A stretch of DNA of 64,000 nt from Ensifer oleiphilus (GCF_013371465.1 NZ_JABWDU010000011.1:1-64000), one strand, 5' to 3'. Positions 9,208 to 18,463 are shown, counted from the first letter of the stretch. Translations and numbers: made by a program. The notes: generated by a model from the letters alone, not told the origin.

Positions 9208-10647
9208 ATGACACAGTATCCGCACATTCTCCTCCACATCGACGGCGCCTGGCGGCCGGCGCGATCGGGCAAGACCATTCCCGTCATCGACCCGGCCAGC
9301 GAAGAAGCGATCGGGCATGTGGCCTTGGCCGACGTGGAGGATCTGGACGAGGCGCTTGCGGCGGCCGAAAAGGGTTTCAAGACATGGCGGTCAACATCCG
9401 CCTTCGATCGCGCCCAGGTGATGCGGTCGGCTGCCGCCCTGCTTCGCGAACGGGCCGGCGACATCGCCTTTCTGATGACGCGCGAGCAGGGCAAGCCCCT
9501 TGCCCAGTCGAAGGGCGAGATCCTGAGTGCCGCCGAAATCATCGAGTGGTTTGCCGAGGAAGGAAAGCGGGCCTACGGCCAGATCATTCCGCCGCGCGCG
9601 CCCGACGTCACCCAGATGACGGTCAAGCTGCCGGTCGGTCCGGTCGCCGCCTTTACGCCCTGGAACTTCCCGATCAACCAGGTGGTGCGCAAGCTGTCGG
9701 CGGCGCTGACCACCGGATGCTCGATCATCGTCAAGGCGCCCGAGGAAACACCGGCTTCGCCGGCCGAACTCATCCGCTGCTTCGTCGACGCCGGGCTTCC
9801 GGCCGGTGTCGTCAACCTCGTCTACGGTGTGCCCTCGGTCATCTCGGAATACCTGATCGCCCATCCGGTGATCCGAAAGATGTCGTTTACCGGCTCGACC
9901 CCAGTCGGCAAGATGCTCGCTGCCCTTGCCGGCCAGCACATGAAGCGCGCCACGATGGAACTCGGCGGGCATGCGCCTGTTATCGTCACCAATGACGCCG
10001 ATGTTGAGCGCGCCGTCGCGATCATGTCCGGCAGCAAGTACCGCAATGCCGGCCAGGTCTGCGTATCGCCGACCCGCTTCCTCGTGCAGGAGCGCGTCGC
10101 CGATCAGTTCCTTGACGGCTTCGTCGCCGCATCGAAAAAGATCAAGGTCGGCAACGGTCTCGAAGCCGGTGTCGACATGGGGCCACTCGCCAACGACCGG
10201 CGCATCCCGGCGATTGAAAGCCTGGTCGCCGACGCGGTCGAGCATGGCGCCCGACTGGCAACCGGCGGCCATCGCATCGGCAATCGTGGCTACTTCTTCG
10301 AGCCGACGGTTCTGGCGGACGTGCCGCTTTCGGCCCGGATCATGAACGACGAGCCGTTCGGCCCGGTCTCGATCATCAATCGCTTCCATGATCTCGACGA
10401 GGCGATCAACGAGGCCAATCGCCTGCCCTTCGGTCTTGCGGCCTATGCCTTTACCGGATCGGAGCGCAGCGCCCACCGCTTGGCAAGCGAGGTCGAAAGC
10501 GGAATGATTTCGATCAACCACCTGGGCCTGGCGCTCCCCGAAGTCCCCTTCGGCGGCATCAAGGATTCCGGCTACGGCACCGAGGGTGGTTCCGACGCGA
10601 TCGAGGCCTATCTGGAAACGCGCTTCGTCACGCGGAAGAGCGTCTGA
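9208..10647 (+). CDS. NAD(P)-dependent aldehyde dehydrogenase, succinate-semialdehyde type
   Basis: A 479-residue aldehyde dehydrogenase. Catalytic Glu251 is in MELGGHAP and nucleophile Cys285 is in [10 protein letters not shown]. The cofactor-binding segment [10 protein letters not shown] is at 149-158, with the glycine motif FTGSTPVG at 227-234. The CVSP tetrad around the cysteine and the overall length fit the succinate-semialdehyde dehydrogenase-like group. It starts 151 bases after the ABC ATPase on the same strand. It probably oxidises the semialdehyde made by the omega-aminotransferase at 424-1752, closing an import, hydrolysis, transamination and oxidation route. Confidence 0.88.
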   Translation: MTQYPHILLHIDGAWRPARSGKTIPVIDPASEEAIGHVALADVEDLDEALAAAEKGFKTWRSTSAFDRAQVMRSAAALLRERAGDIAFLMTREQGKPLAQSKGEILSAAEIIEWFAEEGKRAYGQIIPPRAPDVTQMTVKLPVGPVAAFTPWNFPINQVVRKLSAALTTGCSIIVKAPEETPASPAELIRCFVDAGLPAGVVNLVYGVPSVISEYLIAHPVIRKMSFTGSTPVGKMLAALAGQHMKRATMELGGHAPVIVTNDADVERAVAIMSGSKYRNAGQVCVSPTRFLVQERVADQFLDGFVAASKKIKVGNGLEAGVDMGPLANDRRIPAIESLVADAVEHGARLATGGHRIGNRGYFFEPTVLADVPLSARIMNDEPFGPVSIINRFHDLDEAINEANRLPFGLAAYAFTGSERSAHRLASEVESGMISINHLGLALPEVPFGGIKDSGYGTEGGSDAIEAYLETRFVTRKSV

Positions 10648-11139
10648 GCCGATGGAGCGAAGGCGCCCGCCCTCGGCGTCTGCCGCGTCCCCTGGGCGCT
10701 ATCCAACTTCTTCTCATCGAGTGACGAGCACTTCTTGCAGATGGCCAGTCAGGTCGATCTAGCCAATCAGTTTGTGAGGGAGCAAGACACTATGAACGGA
10801 ACGTCGGGGGCGCTAGAATGTCTTCATCAGCATCCGGTTTTGAGGTCATCGCATGACGGAGTTGAGCATCCGGACCAGTTTCGGTCCCTTAACGCAAGGC
10901 TCTTTGCGGAAGCTGGAGGTTGAATTCGACGCCGTCCCGGAACAGCAAGTTAGCTGAGGTATGATCGCGCCTTGCGTAACCCGGATTGATTAGTCAGGCC
11001 GCTCATAAATTCGTTGCTTTGGACCACGGGAATTGCGACAATACACTTTTAATTGTGCACAGCCAAAGCTCACGTTAGAGATGAGCTTGTGCCGGTTTTT
11101 ATTGCCGCGCAATTTCGCTATTTTAAAGCGCGCGCATGC

Positions 11140-11171
11140 CTTGAGCCTCCGCTCCCCTGTGGAGGCTCAAG
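11140..11171 (+). ncRNA. strong 11-bp hairpin, candidate small RNA or terminator stem
   Basis: CTTGAGCCTCC pairs perfectly with GGAGGCTCAAG across a 10-base loop (GCTCCCCTGT). The 5' arm and loop carry anti-Shine-Dalgarno-like CCUCC and CUCCCC on the plus strand, a theme in alphaproteobacterial regulatory RNAs. There is no U-tract directly after the stem, which argues against a simple rho-independent terminator. No family assignment is made. Confidence 0.35.
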
Positions 11172-11541
11172 CATTTCTATGAGGTCACGACCGACTACAG
11201 TCGGGATGGTTGCGCCTTTTCTTCTACATTTATTCCCTCTAATTTTAGGGGCTCCCCATCGTTCGTAACGTGGCGGATTGAAGTTTGCCCATTCGCGTGA
11301 TTGCGGTGAAACAAGAGGATGAATGTGGCGCCGGAAATGCCTTTTCCTCACGGCTGCGCCTACTGGGCGCCGGCCGCGGGTTTACGCTGCAACGTTCGTG
11401 GTCGAGTTTTTCTGCGGCAGCGTACCGGAATCGAGGAATTAGAACTTCTATCCGCGGAGCTAAGCGCGTAGCGTACATAAGCATTTTCTGTTGGACCGCA
11501 TTCCTGCCCGCGCCCAGTGAGCCATATGGGTGCGGTACTCG

Positions 11542-11559
11542 CCCCGCCTGGCGGCGGGG
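11542..11559 (+). other. GC-rich hairpin 40 bases upstream of the ParB-like gene
   Basis: CCCCGCC and GGCGGGG are separated by TGGC, then followed by a pyrimidine run (TCCCTTCTTTCC). It could be a weak terminator, or a 5'-leader structure of the gene starting at 11599, whose GAGAGG ribosome-binding site lies 3' of the stem. Confidence 0.3.
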
Positions 11560-11598
11560 TCCCTTCTTTCCGGCACGAGACTTCCCGAGAGGCACGGC

Positions 11599-11970
11599 AT
11601 GAAAGCTGAAGAAATTTCGCTAAAATATTCCGCTCTTCAACCCGACGGCGCTGTTGTTGCGATCGAGTTCAATCAGGAAATCGCCGCGACGCTCGTCCGG
11701 CTCCCGGATGACCCTTCGCTTTACTTCGATCTGAGCGAACCACATCTGCTTATTCCGCTCGAGCAGTTGGTAAACGCACGTGCGCGCGAAAGAGGCATCA
11801 TCAATGCCAACCGCCACATGGTGGCGGCAGCGAAATGCAATCTGGAGAAACGCAAACCCCTCACGGTTCAGTCACTAGACAACGACCTGTGGCTCGTGGT
11901 GGATGGGAATTCGACACTGGTCAACGCGCGCCTTTCTAGTTGGCGGGCGATACCTTGCTGCATGAGATGA
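11599..11970 (+). CDS. ParB-nuclease-fold-like small protein
   Basis: 123 residues, starting at an ATG preceded by GAGAGG. The C-terminal third (LWLVVDGNSTLVNARLSSW, then RAIPC) resembles the ParB/sulfiredoxin core in which 'DGNxRxxAA..GWxxIPC' binds nucleotide. Here the usual His/Arg after DGN is Ser-Thr. The middle (ANRHMVAAAKCNLEKRKPLT) is basic. No HTH or dimer domain follows, so this is not a partition ParB, and a stand-alone accessory role is more likely. The chain ends four residues after the IPC motif, so it may be slightly truncated. Function unknown. Confidence 0.55.
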   Translation: MKAEEISLKYSALQPDGAVVAIEFNQEIAATLVRLPDDPSLYFDLSEPHLLIPLEQLVNARARERGIINANRHMVAAAKCNLEKRKPLTVQSLDNDLWLVVDGNSTLVNARLSSWRAIPCCMR

Positions 11971-12153
11971 CCAGACACATCTGAATGCCCGCCCTCGATC
12001 GAACTGGCACTCGCATGCTCGGGGCCAATTTCATCGAAAAGCGGCGATTACGTTGTGGAAATCCTCGGCATTTCGCTCCACCTCGCTGGGACGCCGGATG
12101 ACAAAAGGGATCCGGGCAGGCGAGACTTCCCCGTCACCAAGAGGGGAAAAACA

Positions 12154-12432
12154 ATGACAACGACAAATGAGATTGCAGAAAAGATCGCAACCGAACATGG
12201 CCTGACGAAAGTCCAGAGCAAGGCGGTTGTGGAGGCGGTCTTCGCAGCCGTGACCGCCGCCGCCAAATCCAGCGCGGAAACATCGATCCCAGGCTTCGGC
12301 AAGTTCAAGGTCAAGGACACGCCGGAGCGGGAAGCGCGCAATCCGGCAACCGGTGCAACCATTAAGGTTGCTGCTGCGAAGAAATTGACCTTCGCGCCGG
12401 CCAAAGCTCTCAAGGACGCGCTGAACGGCTGA
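12154..12432 (+). CDS. HU-family nucleoid protein
   Basis: A 92-residue HU/IHF-family protein that bends DNA as a dimer. It has the N-terminal helical hairpin (MTTTNEIAEKIATEHGLTKV), the GFGKFKVKDT strand, the REARNPATGATI arm with the Pro at its tip that intercalates into DNA, and the AAKKLTFAPAKALKDALN tail. The start is fixed by GAGGGGAAAA eight bases upstream. It stands alone, as expected for a plasmid-borne nucleoid protein paralogue. Confidence 0.92.
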   Translation: MTTTNEIAEKIATEHGLTKVQSKAVVEAVFAAVTAAAKSSAETSIPGFGKFKVKDTPEREARNPATGATIKVAAAKKLTFAPAKALKDALNG

Positions 12433-12750
12433 TACAACTCAGAGATTCGGGGCGAGCGAGCGCACCACCTCACGGGGGTGCTAACTGGTCGCCTCGAACC
12501 TTAACGATTGCGGATTGTGCGGCAGAACCTGTGGGCTGACGCATTTGAGCTATGCGGCACCCGAGATGGGTCCCCGCCGCACGCGGCTCCCTATGATACA
12601 TTATGCGATCTTCTGTAACGGCCACGACGCCGACCGTAACGACGTTTATGGTGAGTTTCGCAGCAGCATTAAGAAATGCCGGTGGATGACGACGTGCTGC
12701 CGGGAACGCTCCTCCGGTAAGCGATCCGTTCTCGTGGCCAATCCAGCCCG
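12433..12750. other. 318-bp gap with no clear gene
   Basis: Between the convergent HU and cyclase genes I see no family-like protein and no terminator with a T-tract. A 15-bp motif at 12595-12609 recurs at 25363 and 33923 (annotated separately). Confidence 0.5.
12595..12609 (+). repeat. 15-bp dispersed motif, copy 1
   Basis: GATACATTATGCGAT. Copies with at most one mismatch to this one lie at 25363-25377 and 33923-33937, always in gene-free debris and on the same strand. It is possibly part of the end of a lost mobile element. Confidence 0.4.
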
Positions 12751-14508
12751 TCAATTCAGCCCGGCACGGGCAAGTCCCTCGATCAGGCGCGCCCGATCCT
12801 CGGAGCGGACGAAGGAAGATGTTGCTCTGACCGCATCCCGTGAGATGTCAGGAACTAACGACTTGAGCCGTCCGAGCAAGTCTGTGGCAGCCTCATGGTT
12901 GCCCAGAAGTCCGGCACAGGCTGTGCCGATAACCAGCGGAACCGCGTGGCCAGACCGCAATCGATGTGCCTCCCGCGCGTAACTCAATCCAAATTCGTAA
13001 TTCGCGCCCTGGAAATAAGCCATGGCGTAGTAAAACTGAAAGTCGCCAAGAAAAGCCTCGCGCGGGCTCAGTCTGAGGGCGTAGTCGATGCAGGGAATGG
13101 CGTCCGCCGCGCGGCCCCCGTTGGCATGCGCAAGTCCCAACTGCCCGTGTGCAAACGCGGAGTTGGGGTTGATCGCGACAGCCTGGCTGATCGCTGCCAT
13201 AGCCAGGACATTGTCACGCGTCGCAAAAGCTATCATCGCCTGCGCAAGGTACGTCCACGGTTCCTTATCGTCCGCGGCAATGGCTTGTTGGACGAAATCC
13301 CTGGCAAGGGTCAGGGCATGTCCCATGTCCTCCCACCCCTGGAACGCGCGCCACATGGTAATCCAACCTTTCATGGCGAGCGCCTGCGCATAACCGGGTG
13401 CCAGTCCGATTGCCCGATCAAGCAGGGGGAGCATCTTGCCGCTGCTCTCCTCAGACAACTGGGAACACAGGAACACCGCCCGCACGACACACTCCCAGGC
13501 ATCAAGGCCATGATGCGGCTTGGGGCTTTCGCGGGCATGCTCTGCCGCCAGGAGTTCCGGCCCGATACGACCGACGACACTTGCGGTGATTTCGTCCTGA
13601 ATGACGAAGATGTCCCCGAGGTCGCCGTCATACTTCTCGGCCCAGAGATGGACTTCGGAGACCGCATCGATGAGCTGCGCGGTCACCCTCACCCGGTTGC
13701 CGGACTTGCGGACACTCCCCTCGAGGATATAGCGGATCCCGAGTTCGCGCCCAATGGCGCGCACATCCACGGGCTTTCCCTTGTAGGTAAACATCGTGTT
13801 GCGGGCGATCACGAAGAAGCCCTTGAGCTTGGATAGCGCGGTGGTGATGTCCTCGGTGAGCCCGTCGCTGAAGAAGTCCTGCTCCGGGTCGGCGCCCATG
13901 GCGTTGAACGGCAGCACGGCAATCGATGGTCGGTCCGGAAGTGCGGGACTGGGCGATGCCGTTCCTGCGGTCGTCCTTTCCAGAAGAAGGCGGTACAGTC
14001 GCACCGGCCGCTCCATGTTCTTGAGCGCGCGTTCTCCGAGGTACTCGTAGCCGCAGTCAAGCTTGCCCGGGAGGTGATCGTACGCAGTGCCGGAAATGAA
14101 AATGCCGCCTGGATCCGCCAAGGTCTGGAGGCGGGCCGCGATGTTGACGCCATCGCCATAGAGATCCCCATCATCTTCATGGATCACGTCACCGAGATTG
14201 ACGCCGATCCGGAAGATGATGCGTCGCTCCGCCGAGATATCGGCCTGGTTCTCGGCAACTCCCTTCTGGATGGCGACCGCACAAGCGACGGCATCGACGA
14301 CCGAGCCGAATTCCACGAGCGCACCGTCGCCCATCAACTTGACAATACGGCCCTGATGCTCGGCCAAAAGGGGATCGATTACCTCCCGGCGCAGAACCTT
14401 GAGGGCCGACAACGTCCCAGCCTCGTCATGTTCGACGAGGCGGGAGTAACCGACGACGTCAGCGGCCATGATCGCGGCCAGCCGCCGCTCTGCTCTTGCA
14501 GTTGCCAT
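12751..14508 (-). CDS. class III adenylate/guanylate cyclase with TPR repeats
   Basis: 585 residues from the ATG at 14508, which has GGGAGACA upstream. A longer in-frame start at 14604 adds a cysteine-rich tail and lacks support. Residues ~1-180 form a class III cyclase domain with the two metal aspartates in MAADVVGYSRL and MGDGALVEFG, and the purine/transition-state region GVNIAARLQ. Residues ~205-340 contain the PSIAVLPF..FFSDGLTEDI segment that links cyclases to TPRs in rhizobia, and the last ~250 residues contain TPR-like helices. It should make cAMP in the cytosol in response to an unknown partner. Rhizobia carry many such paralogues. Confidence 0.88.
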   Translation of the reverse strand: MATARAERRLAAIMAADVVGYSRLVEHDEAGTLSALKVLRREVIDPLLAEHQGRIVKLMGDGALVEFGSVVDAVACAVAIQKGVAENQADISAERRIIFRIGVNLGDVIHEDDGDLYGDGVNIAARLQTLADPGGIFISGTAYDHLPGKLDCGYEYLGERALKNMERPVRLYRLLLERTTAGTASPSPALPDRPSIAVLPFNAMGADPEQDFFSDGLTEDITTALSKLKGFFVIARNTMFTYKGKPVDVRAIGRELGIRYILEGSVRKSGNRVRVTAQLIDAVSEVHLWAEKYDGDLGDIFVIQDEITASVVGRIGPELLAAEHARESPKPHHGLDAWECVVRAVFLCSQLSEESSGKMLPLLDRAIGLAPGYAQALAMKGWITMWRAFQGWEDMGHALTLARDFVQQAIAADDKEPWTYLAQAMIAFATRDNVLAMAAISQAVAINPNSAFAHGQLGLAHANGGRAADAIPCIDYALRLSPREAFLGDFQFYYAMAYFQGANYEFGLSYAREAHRLRSGHAVPLVIGTACAGLLGNHEAATDLLGRLKSLVPDISRDAVRATSSFVRSEDRARLIEGLARAGLN

Positions 14509-14643
14509 GGCTGTCTCCCCCTCAGGAGATCCGCCGCATGAAGCCAGGCAATTGAGGCGACATGCACTATCGGGCTGCCTGATACCGCGACCGCGCTGGG
14601 TCATGATACCACTGAGGCGCTCATATGGCGACGCTTCACGAGA

Positions 14644-15693
14644 GTGGCATCTTCAACAGGCGTCGCCCCCTTCGGCGTGACGGGCAATCGCTCAGCAGCC
14701 TTCAATCCCCTCGACATGCTCGACCCAGATAGCCTGGATATCGCGGAAGATGCCAGCACACTCGCCGACGCCCTGATGTTCGACGAACCGGGCATGGCCG
14801 GTGATGCCCATTGGAACGAGGAGGCCAAGGCACTGATCGCCGGCCCCATCCTCAAGATCGTTATCGCAGTTCTCCGGGGCGCCGAAACCTCTCGACGTTA
14901 CGCCCCGGAACGCCTCCTCGGTTTGCTCGCGCGAATGCAGGACATGGACGAGGCCAATGGGCTGATTGCCCGTGCCGCCAATCGCCATCTTGGCAAGTCC
15001 GATCGGGAAGCAGCCGGCGTTTTGTCGGCCGCGCAGCGTCACACCCATTTCCTCGATAGCCCACGCATGACCGCCGTGCTCGGCCGATCGGATTTCCGTT
15101 TTTCCGATCTCAAACGAAACAACGCGACCGTGTTTCTGGTCCTGCCGCCTGATCGGCTCTCAACCTATTCCAGGTGGCTGCGATTGCTGATCACCCAAAG
15201 CCTCACCGACATGGCGCGCGATCCCGCCTCCCCTGCCCGGCCCGTGCTCTACCTGCTCGACGAGTTCGCCGCTCTCGGCCACCTCGCCCCGATTGAGCGC
15301 GCCATGGGTCTCATGGCCGGCTATGGTGTCCAGCTCTGGCCGATCCTCCAGGATATCCATCAGCTGCGCGCCACTTATGGGCGCCGAGCGGGAACCTTCC
15401 TGTCGAATGCCGCCGTCCTTCAGGTCTTTGGCGTCAATGATATCGAAACCGCCGAACTGATCGCACGCTCGATCGGCAAGACCGACGCGCAGTACATCAC
15501 CAGGTCCTGGAGCGAGGGCAAGAACTCGTCGTCCGAGCACATCTCGGCGCGTGATCTCATCAATGCCGATGAGATCATGCGACTGCCGGAAGACAGGATG
15601 ATCCTGCTGCGGCAGGGGCAGCGACCGGCCTGGGTTCAGAAGCTGCGGTATTATGCAGATCCGGAGTTCAAGGGCACCTTCCATCCGGAGTGA
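14644..15693 (+). pseudogene. TraG/VirD4 coupling protein, 5'-truncated
   Basis: The C-terminal 349 residues of a TraG-type conjugative coupling ATPase, which normally docks the relaxosome to a type IV secretion channel and is about 600-650 residues. Homology begins abruptly near 14655 with 'APFGVTGNRSAAFNPLDMLD'. Walker B is present as LYLLDEFAALGH, and the later LRATYGRR..FLSNAAVLQVF block is intact, but the transmembrane N-terminus and Walker A are gone. Upstream is the promoter side of the cyclase gene, so the deletion removed about 250 codons. It cannot work as an ATPase. It shows that the region once belonged to a conjugative plasmid or ICE. Confidence 0.85.
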
Positions 15694-15713
15694 CGAGACC
15701 GTCAATGCACCCC

Positions 15714-16331
15714 TCAGGCTATGTCAACGAGACTTACGCGAAGGTCGTTGATGACGGTGGCAAGTCCACGCGCTCCAATCAGTGGTACGAGGCGCACGGC
15801 GGCAAGCTTTGCGACCGCACGGTCAAAGATCGCAAGGTTTGTGTGTCCATTCAGGCGCGATGGGTAGATGATGCCGTCCGGCTTCGATCCGTGTTCATGA
15901 AACGCAAGCGACCATGCCCGCGCGAGGCTCTGGCGAGAAGATTTCGCGACATCCGTCGGCACGCCCATCCTGATCGCATGGTCTTCACGCAGATCGACAA
16001 GGTAGAGTTCCGCGTTAGTCTCGATCTCCGCGTAGCGTCGGGCGTAAAGTTCTTTCTCCTCGATGGGAAGGTCACCGATGAGACCGTCGCGCCGGTCGCG
16101 CAGAACTGCTTCCAGGAAACAGACCTTGAGCGTCTCGCCAAGATAGAGAACGCCAAACCGTTTGGCGGCGTCACGCCGGCGAGGATCGCTGAATCGACTC
16201 GGCGTCTTTCCATAGCCCAACGGGTCTGGGAAGGCGCTTCCGTAGATGCGTCCAAATTGGCGACCAGCGGGAACGACCTCGATATCGAGCGGGAAATTCT
16301 CAAAACCCGCCGGCGGCTTGATTGCAGTCAT
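15714..16331 (-). CDS. RES-domain toxin (NAD+-degrading)
   Basis: A 205-residue RES-family toxin; members cleave or phosphorylyse NAD+ and stop growth unless neutralised. The family block is GRIYGSAFPDPLGYGKTPSR followed by FSDP, then FGVLYLGETLKVCFLEAVL with the acidic residue expected in the active site, and a late 'LAFHEHGSKPDGIIYPSR'. Its ATG follows the stop of the antitoxin gene directly (TAAATG), the usual antitoxin-first layout. Length is within family range and no catalytic block is missing, so it is probably active. Confidence 0.88.
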   Translation of the reverse strand: MTAIKPPAGFENFPLDIEVVPAGRQFGRIYGSAFPDPLGYGKTPSRFSDPRRRDAAKRFGVLYLGETLKVCFLEAVLRDRRDGLIGDLPIEEKELYARRYAEIETNAELYLVDLREDHAIRMGVPTDVAKSSRQSLARAWSLAFHEHGSKPDGIIYPSRLNGHTNLAIFDRAVAKLAAVRLVPLIGARGLATVINDLRVSLVDIA

Positions 16332-16994
16332 TTAGCGAAAATCACCGTGGGCAACGCTTTCGGCCGCGGCAAGGATTTCGTCGTCATGGCCGCGTTTCAG
16401 CGCAACAAGCCCCGTCCGCCCATCCAGAGCGCCATGCGGCGTAACCAGGAAACGGTAAACCGCCCATGCGCTGCCCAGAATCGCATGCAACTTCGGGAGC
16501 GCAGCATAGGGCCGTCCGTCCCGGTCGAGTTGCCATGCCGGAAAGCGGAAGCCGCGTTTGGCGCCGTCGAGCCCCAGAACCTGTCCATTCTGACGCTTAG
16601 TGTTGACGGTGACACGTGACATGCCAAGCAGATCGGCAAATGCGTCCGCGCTCAGCATGCCGTCCTCGGCGAGGATTTCCGCAACGCGCCGTCGACCGCG
16701 CTCCCGCGCCGTCGCTAGCGCGGCCTGCAGCTCGTCATCGGGATCGGCCACAGACTCGACCGGAAACGCATTCTCTCGAAGCGCCGGCTCCTCCTCGACG
16801 ACCGAAATCGTCTGCGCTCCGGCCAGCGGATCCACGACCACGCGGAAGCTGACCTGATGGCCAGCCTTCCGGCTCAGTTGAACCGCCTTGGCGTACTGCC
16901 TGATAAGGGCTTTTTCGAAATCGGCCTTCCGGGGCAGCTTCATCGAGAGTGCGACTTTGGAAGAATCGCTGTCTACTGTTTTCGTGACGGACAT
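16332..16994 (-). CDS. Xre/MbcA/ParS-type antitoxin of the RES toxin
   Basis: 220 residues. The N-terminal ~85 residues are charged and specific to a longer subclass. The middle has an HTH (MLSADAFADLLGMSRVTVNT). The C-terminus resembles the DUF2384 toxin-binding domain (LHAILGSAWAVYRFLVTPHG, ending in a 'DDEILAAAESVAHGDF' helix). It should bind and block the RES protein encoded directly after it and repress its own promoter upstream of 16994. Standard RES antitoxins are shorter (~120-160 residues). Confidence 0.85.
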   Translation of the reverse strand: MSVTKTVDSDSSKVALSMKLPRKADFEKALIRQYAKAVQLSRKAGHQVSFRVVVDPLAGAQTISVVEEEPALRENAFPVESVADPDDELQAALATARERGRRRVAEILAEDGMLSADAFADLLGMSRVTVNTKRQNGQVLGLDGAKRGFRFPAWQLDRDGRPYAALPKLHAILGSAWAVYRFLVTPHGALDGRTGLVALKRGHDDEILAAAESVAHGDFR

Positions 16995-17234
16995 GGGCTT
17001 CAGCCTCCTGTCCTAGTATCTAGGCGCGCCGTGATAGTTCGTCAAGTTCGTTAAGTTTGCAAACTTCGTTCGCCAACCCGGAATTCGAGGGGAACCTTCG
17101 CTTCGATATGAGTGACGATCTCGAACGTCCTCTCAGACCTTCGTCACTCTCAGCGGACATGTTCTCAACCGTGACATTGCCCAAATCCGTTGCTACAGGC
17201 TACCGGCATTGAAGTGACGCACGAGAAACCTTCC

Positions 17235-17705
17235 ATGAGCAAATCGTCGAGAGAGAAATCTGGTCCGGTTGTGGCGCGTGAGACGGATGTATTGAAAGCC
17301 CAGGCCATCAATGCGCTCCTCACCCAACCGATCGCGATCCTGCCCACGGAAACTGGTCATGCAATCCGACCATTCGCGCTCGGGCTCTGGAATGAAATTA
17401 GACCACTTCTGAGGCCCGAGATCAGCGTCTCGGCGCTGCGACGGGCGACGGGAGCCTATCTCCACTCAAAGAGATATCATATGGCGGTCGCACAGCCACG
17501 ATCCGCTCGTCACGACACCAACGGAATGCCGGTTGACACAGTATCGGACGCCGACAGATTGGCAGCCTCAGAGAAGATTGAAAGCATTAGAAAGCGCGAC
17601 GAGACCCGAAAGGCAGCGGCACCTGCGGTTGTCCGATCCATCCCGGCTTCAAAGGCGGATATGATCCGCGCTGCTCTGTTCAATCGGAACAATGCGCCGC
17701 GCTGA
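17235..17705 (+). CDS. ProQ/FinO-domain RNA-binding protein
   Basis: 156 residues from ATG 17235; a TTG at 17190 would add 15 residues. The core (PFALGLWNEIRPLLRPEISV, then LRRATGAYLHSKRYHMAV) is the FinO/ProQ fold, whose members bind structured RNAs and chaperone RNA pairing. In F-like plasmids FinO stabilises the antisense RNA that limits transfer genes. The C-terminal ~60 residues are basic and probably unstructured, ending 'SKADMIRAALFNRNNAPR'. Neighbouring truncated traG makes a former conjugation-control role plausible, but no antisense target is visible. Rhizobial plasmids often carry solitary copies. Confidence 0.75.
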   Translation: MSKSSREKSGPVVARETDVLKAQAINALLTQPIAILPTETGHAIRPFALGLWNEIRPLLRPEISVSALRRATGAYLHSKRYHMAVAQPRSARHDTNGMPVDTVSDADRLAASEKIESIRKRDETRKAAAPAVVRSIPASKADMIRAALFNRNNAPR

Positions 17706-17963
17706 CTGAGGAGAGCGGATGTTTCGGTCGTGAGCAGCAGCGCTGCTCGTCTGAGTATTGTCTTGGCCCGCCGCGTTTAGCTCGCCACGTGCCAGTCGGC
17801 TTCGGGGCGTCAGCAAAAAATGAGCGCACCAGGCGCCAGCAGCAGCGCTGCCAGAGCCAGTTCGCGCGCGGTTTGACCGGTTAAAAGCCTCGTCTCGGAG
17901 GATCAGCATCGCGACGGCCACAGGCCTGGATCCGGGAAGCCTAGGCCCGGCAAACCGCTCCAA
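17683..17963 (+). repeat. ~270-bp dispersed repeat, copy A
   Basis: This stretch matches 28755-29010 in the same orientation over its length, with shared blocks such as GCCCGCCGCGTTTAGC, CTCGTCTCGGAGGATCAG, GCGACGGCCA and GATCCGGGAA. The two copies diverge by small indels and substitutions. Copy A begins just inside the 3' end of the ProQ-like gene. No transposase is encoded. A conserved minus-strand reading (FAGPRLPGSRPVAVA) might be incidental or coding. Confidence 0.6.
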
Positions 17964-18089
17964 TTCAAAAGTGCTCTGCCGTCGCCTGCCCGAGCTGGCC
18001 AGCGAAGCCGAGATTTCGATGATACCGTCTCTGGCGGCCGTTGGATCATCAGTGAGACTGATGCGGGGCGTATCCCTCGAACCGTGAAC

Positions 18090-18320
18090 TCAATCTTTTG
18101 GTTTCGAAAAGCGAACACCGACGCCACCACCATTTTCTGGGATGAACTCTATACCAGCTCTTTCAAAAGCTGCCTGCACGACGTCCACGGTTGAATCTCG
18201 GAGCCGCTCGCCTCGTTCCAGTCTGGCGATAGTATCAGGCGATACGCTGGCATTCTTTGCCAAATCCCGCGTACCCCAGCCCAGCGCCACTCGCGCCATC
18301 TTGCACTGAATTGGCGTCAT
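18090..18320 (-). CDS. Xre-family HTH protein (small repressor)
   Basis: 76 residues starting at MTPIQCKMARVALGW; an upstream in-frame ATG at 18380 would add 20 residues. The HTH (RVALGWGTRDLAKNASVSPD, then TIARLERG) is the lambda-Cro/Xre type, followed by a short tail with 'AFERAGIEFIPENGGGVGVR', a signature of small phage- or plasmid-like repressors in alphaproteobacteria. It is divergent from the unknown gene at 18464 and may repress it from the 84-base gap after the longer start. Confidence 0.75.
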   Translation of the reverse strand: MTPIQCKMARVALGWGTRDLAKNASVSPDTIARLERGERLRDSTVDVVQAAFERAGIEFIPENGGGVGVRFSKPKD

Positions 18321-18463
18321 TTCGTAACACTGATACGATTTAGCGTTGAATAGAGCAGCATTGGCGGTTATCGTATCCACGTTACGAATTCAAACCCGGC
18401 CCCGCTGGGGTTCCCTACCCCAAGCGAACCAAGACCAAAATCTAGCTTTAGAGAGCTCGGATC

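Larger units (their letters stand above)
10648..11598. other. 951-bp intergenic region, two hairpins, no clear gene
   Basis: No frame here resembles a known protein. A 34-codon frame from 10853 lacks a good ribosome-binding site. The region loses the GC-rich codon rhythm of the operon before it and holds two strong hairpins, annotated separately. It probably marks the border between the catabolic module and the plasmid-like segment that follows. Confidence 0.5.

Noticed and set aside
10853-10957. 34-codon frame MTELSIRTSFGPL
   Set aside because: No convincing ribosome-binding site, no relatives recognised, and it lies in sequence with no coding rhythm.
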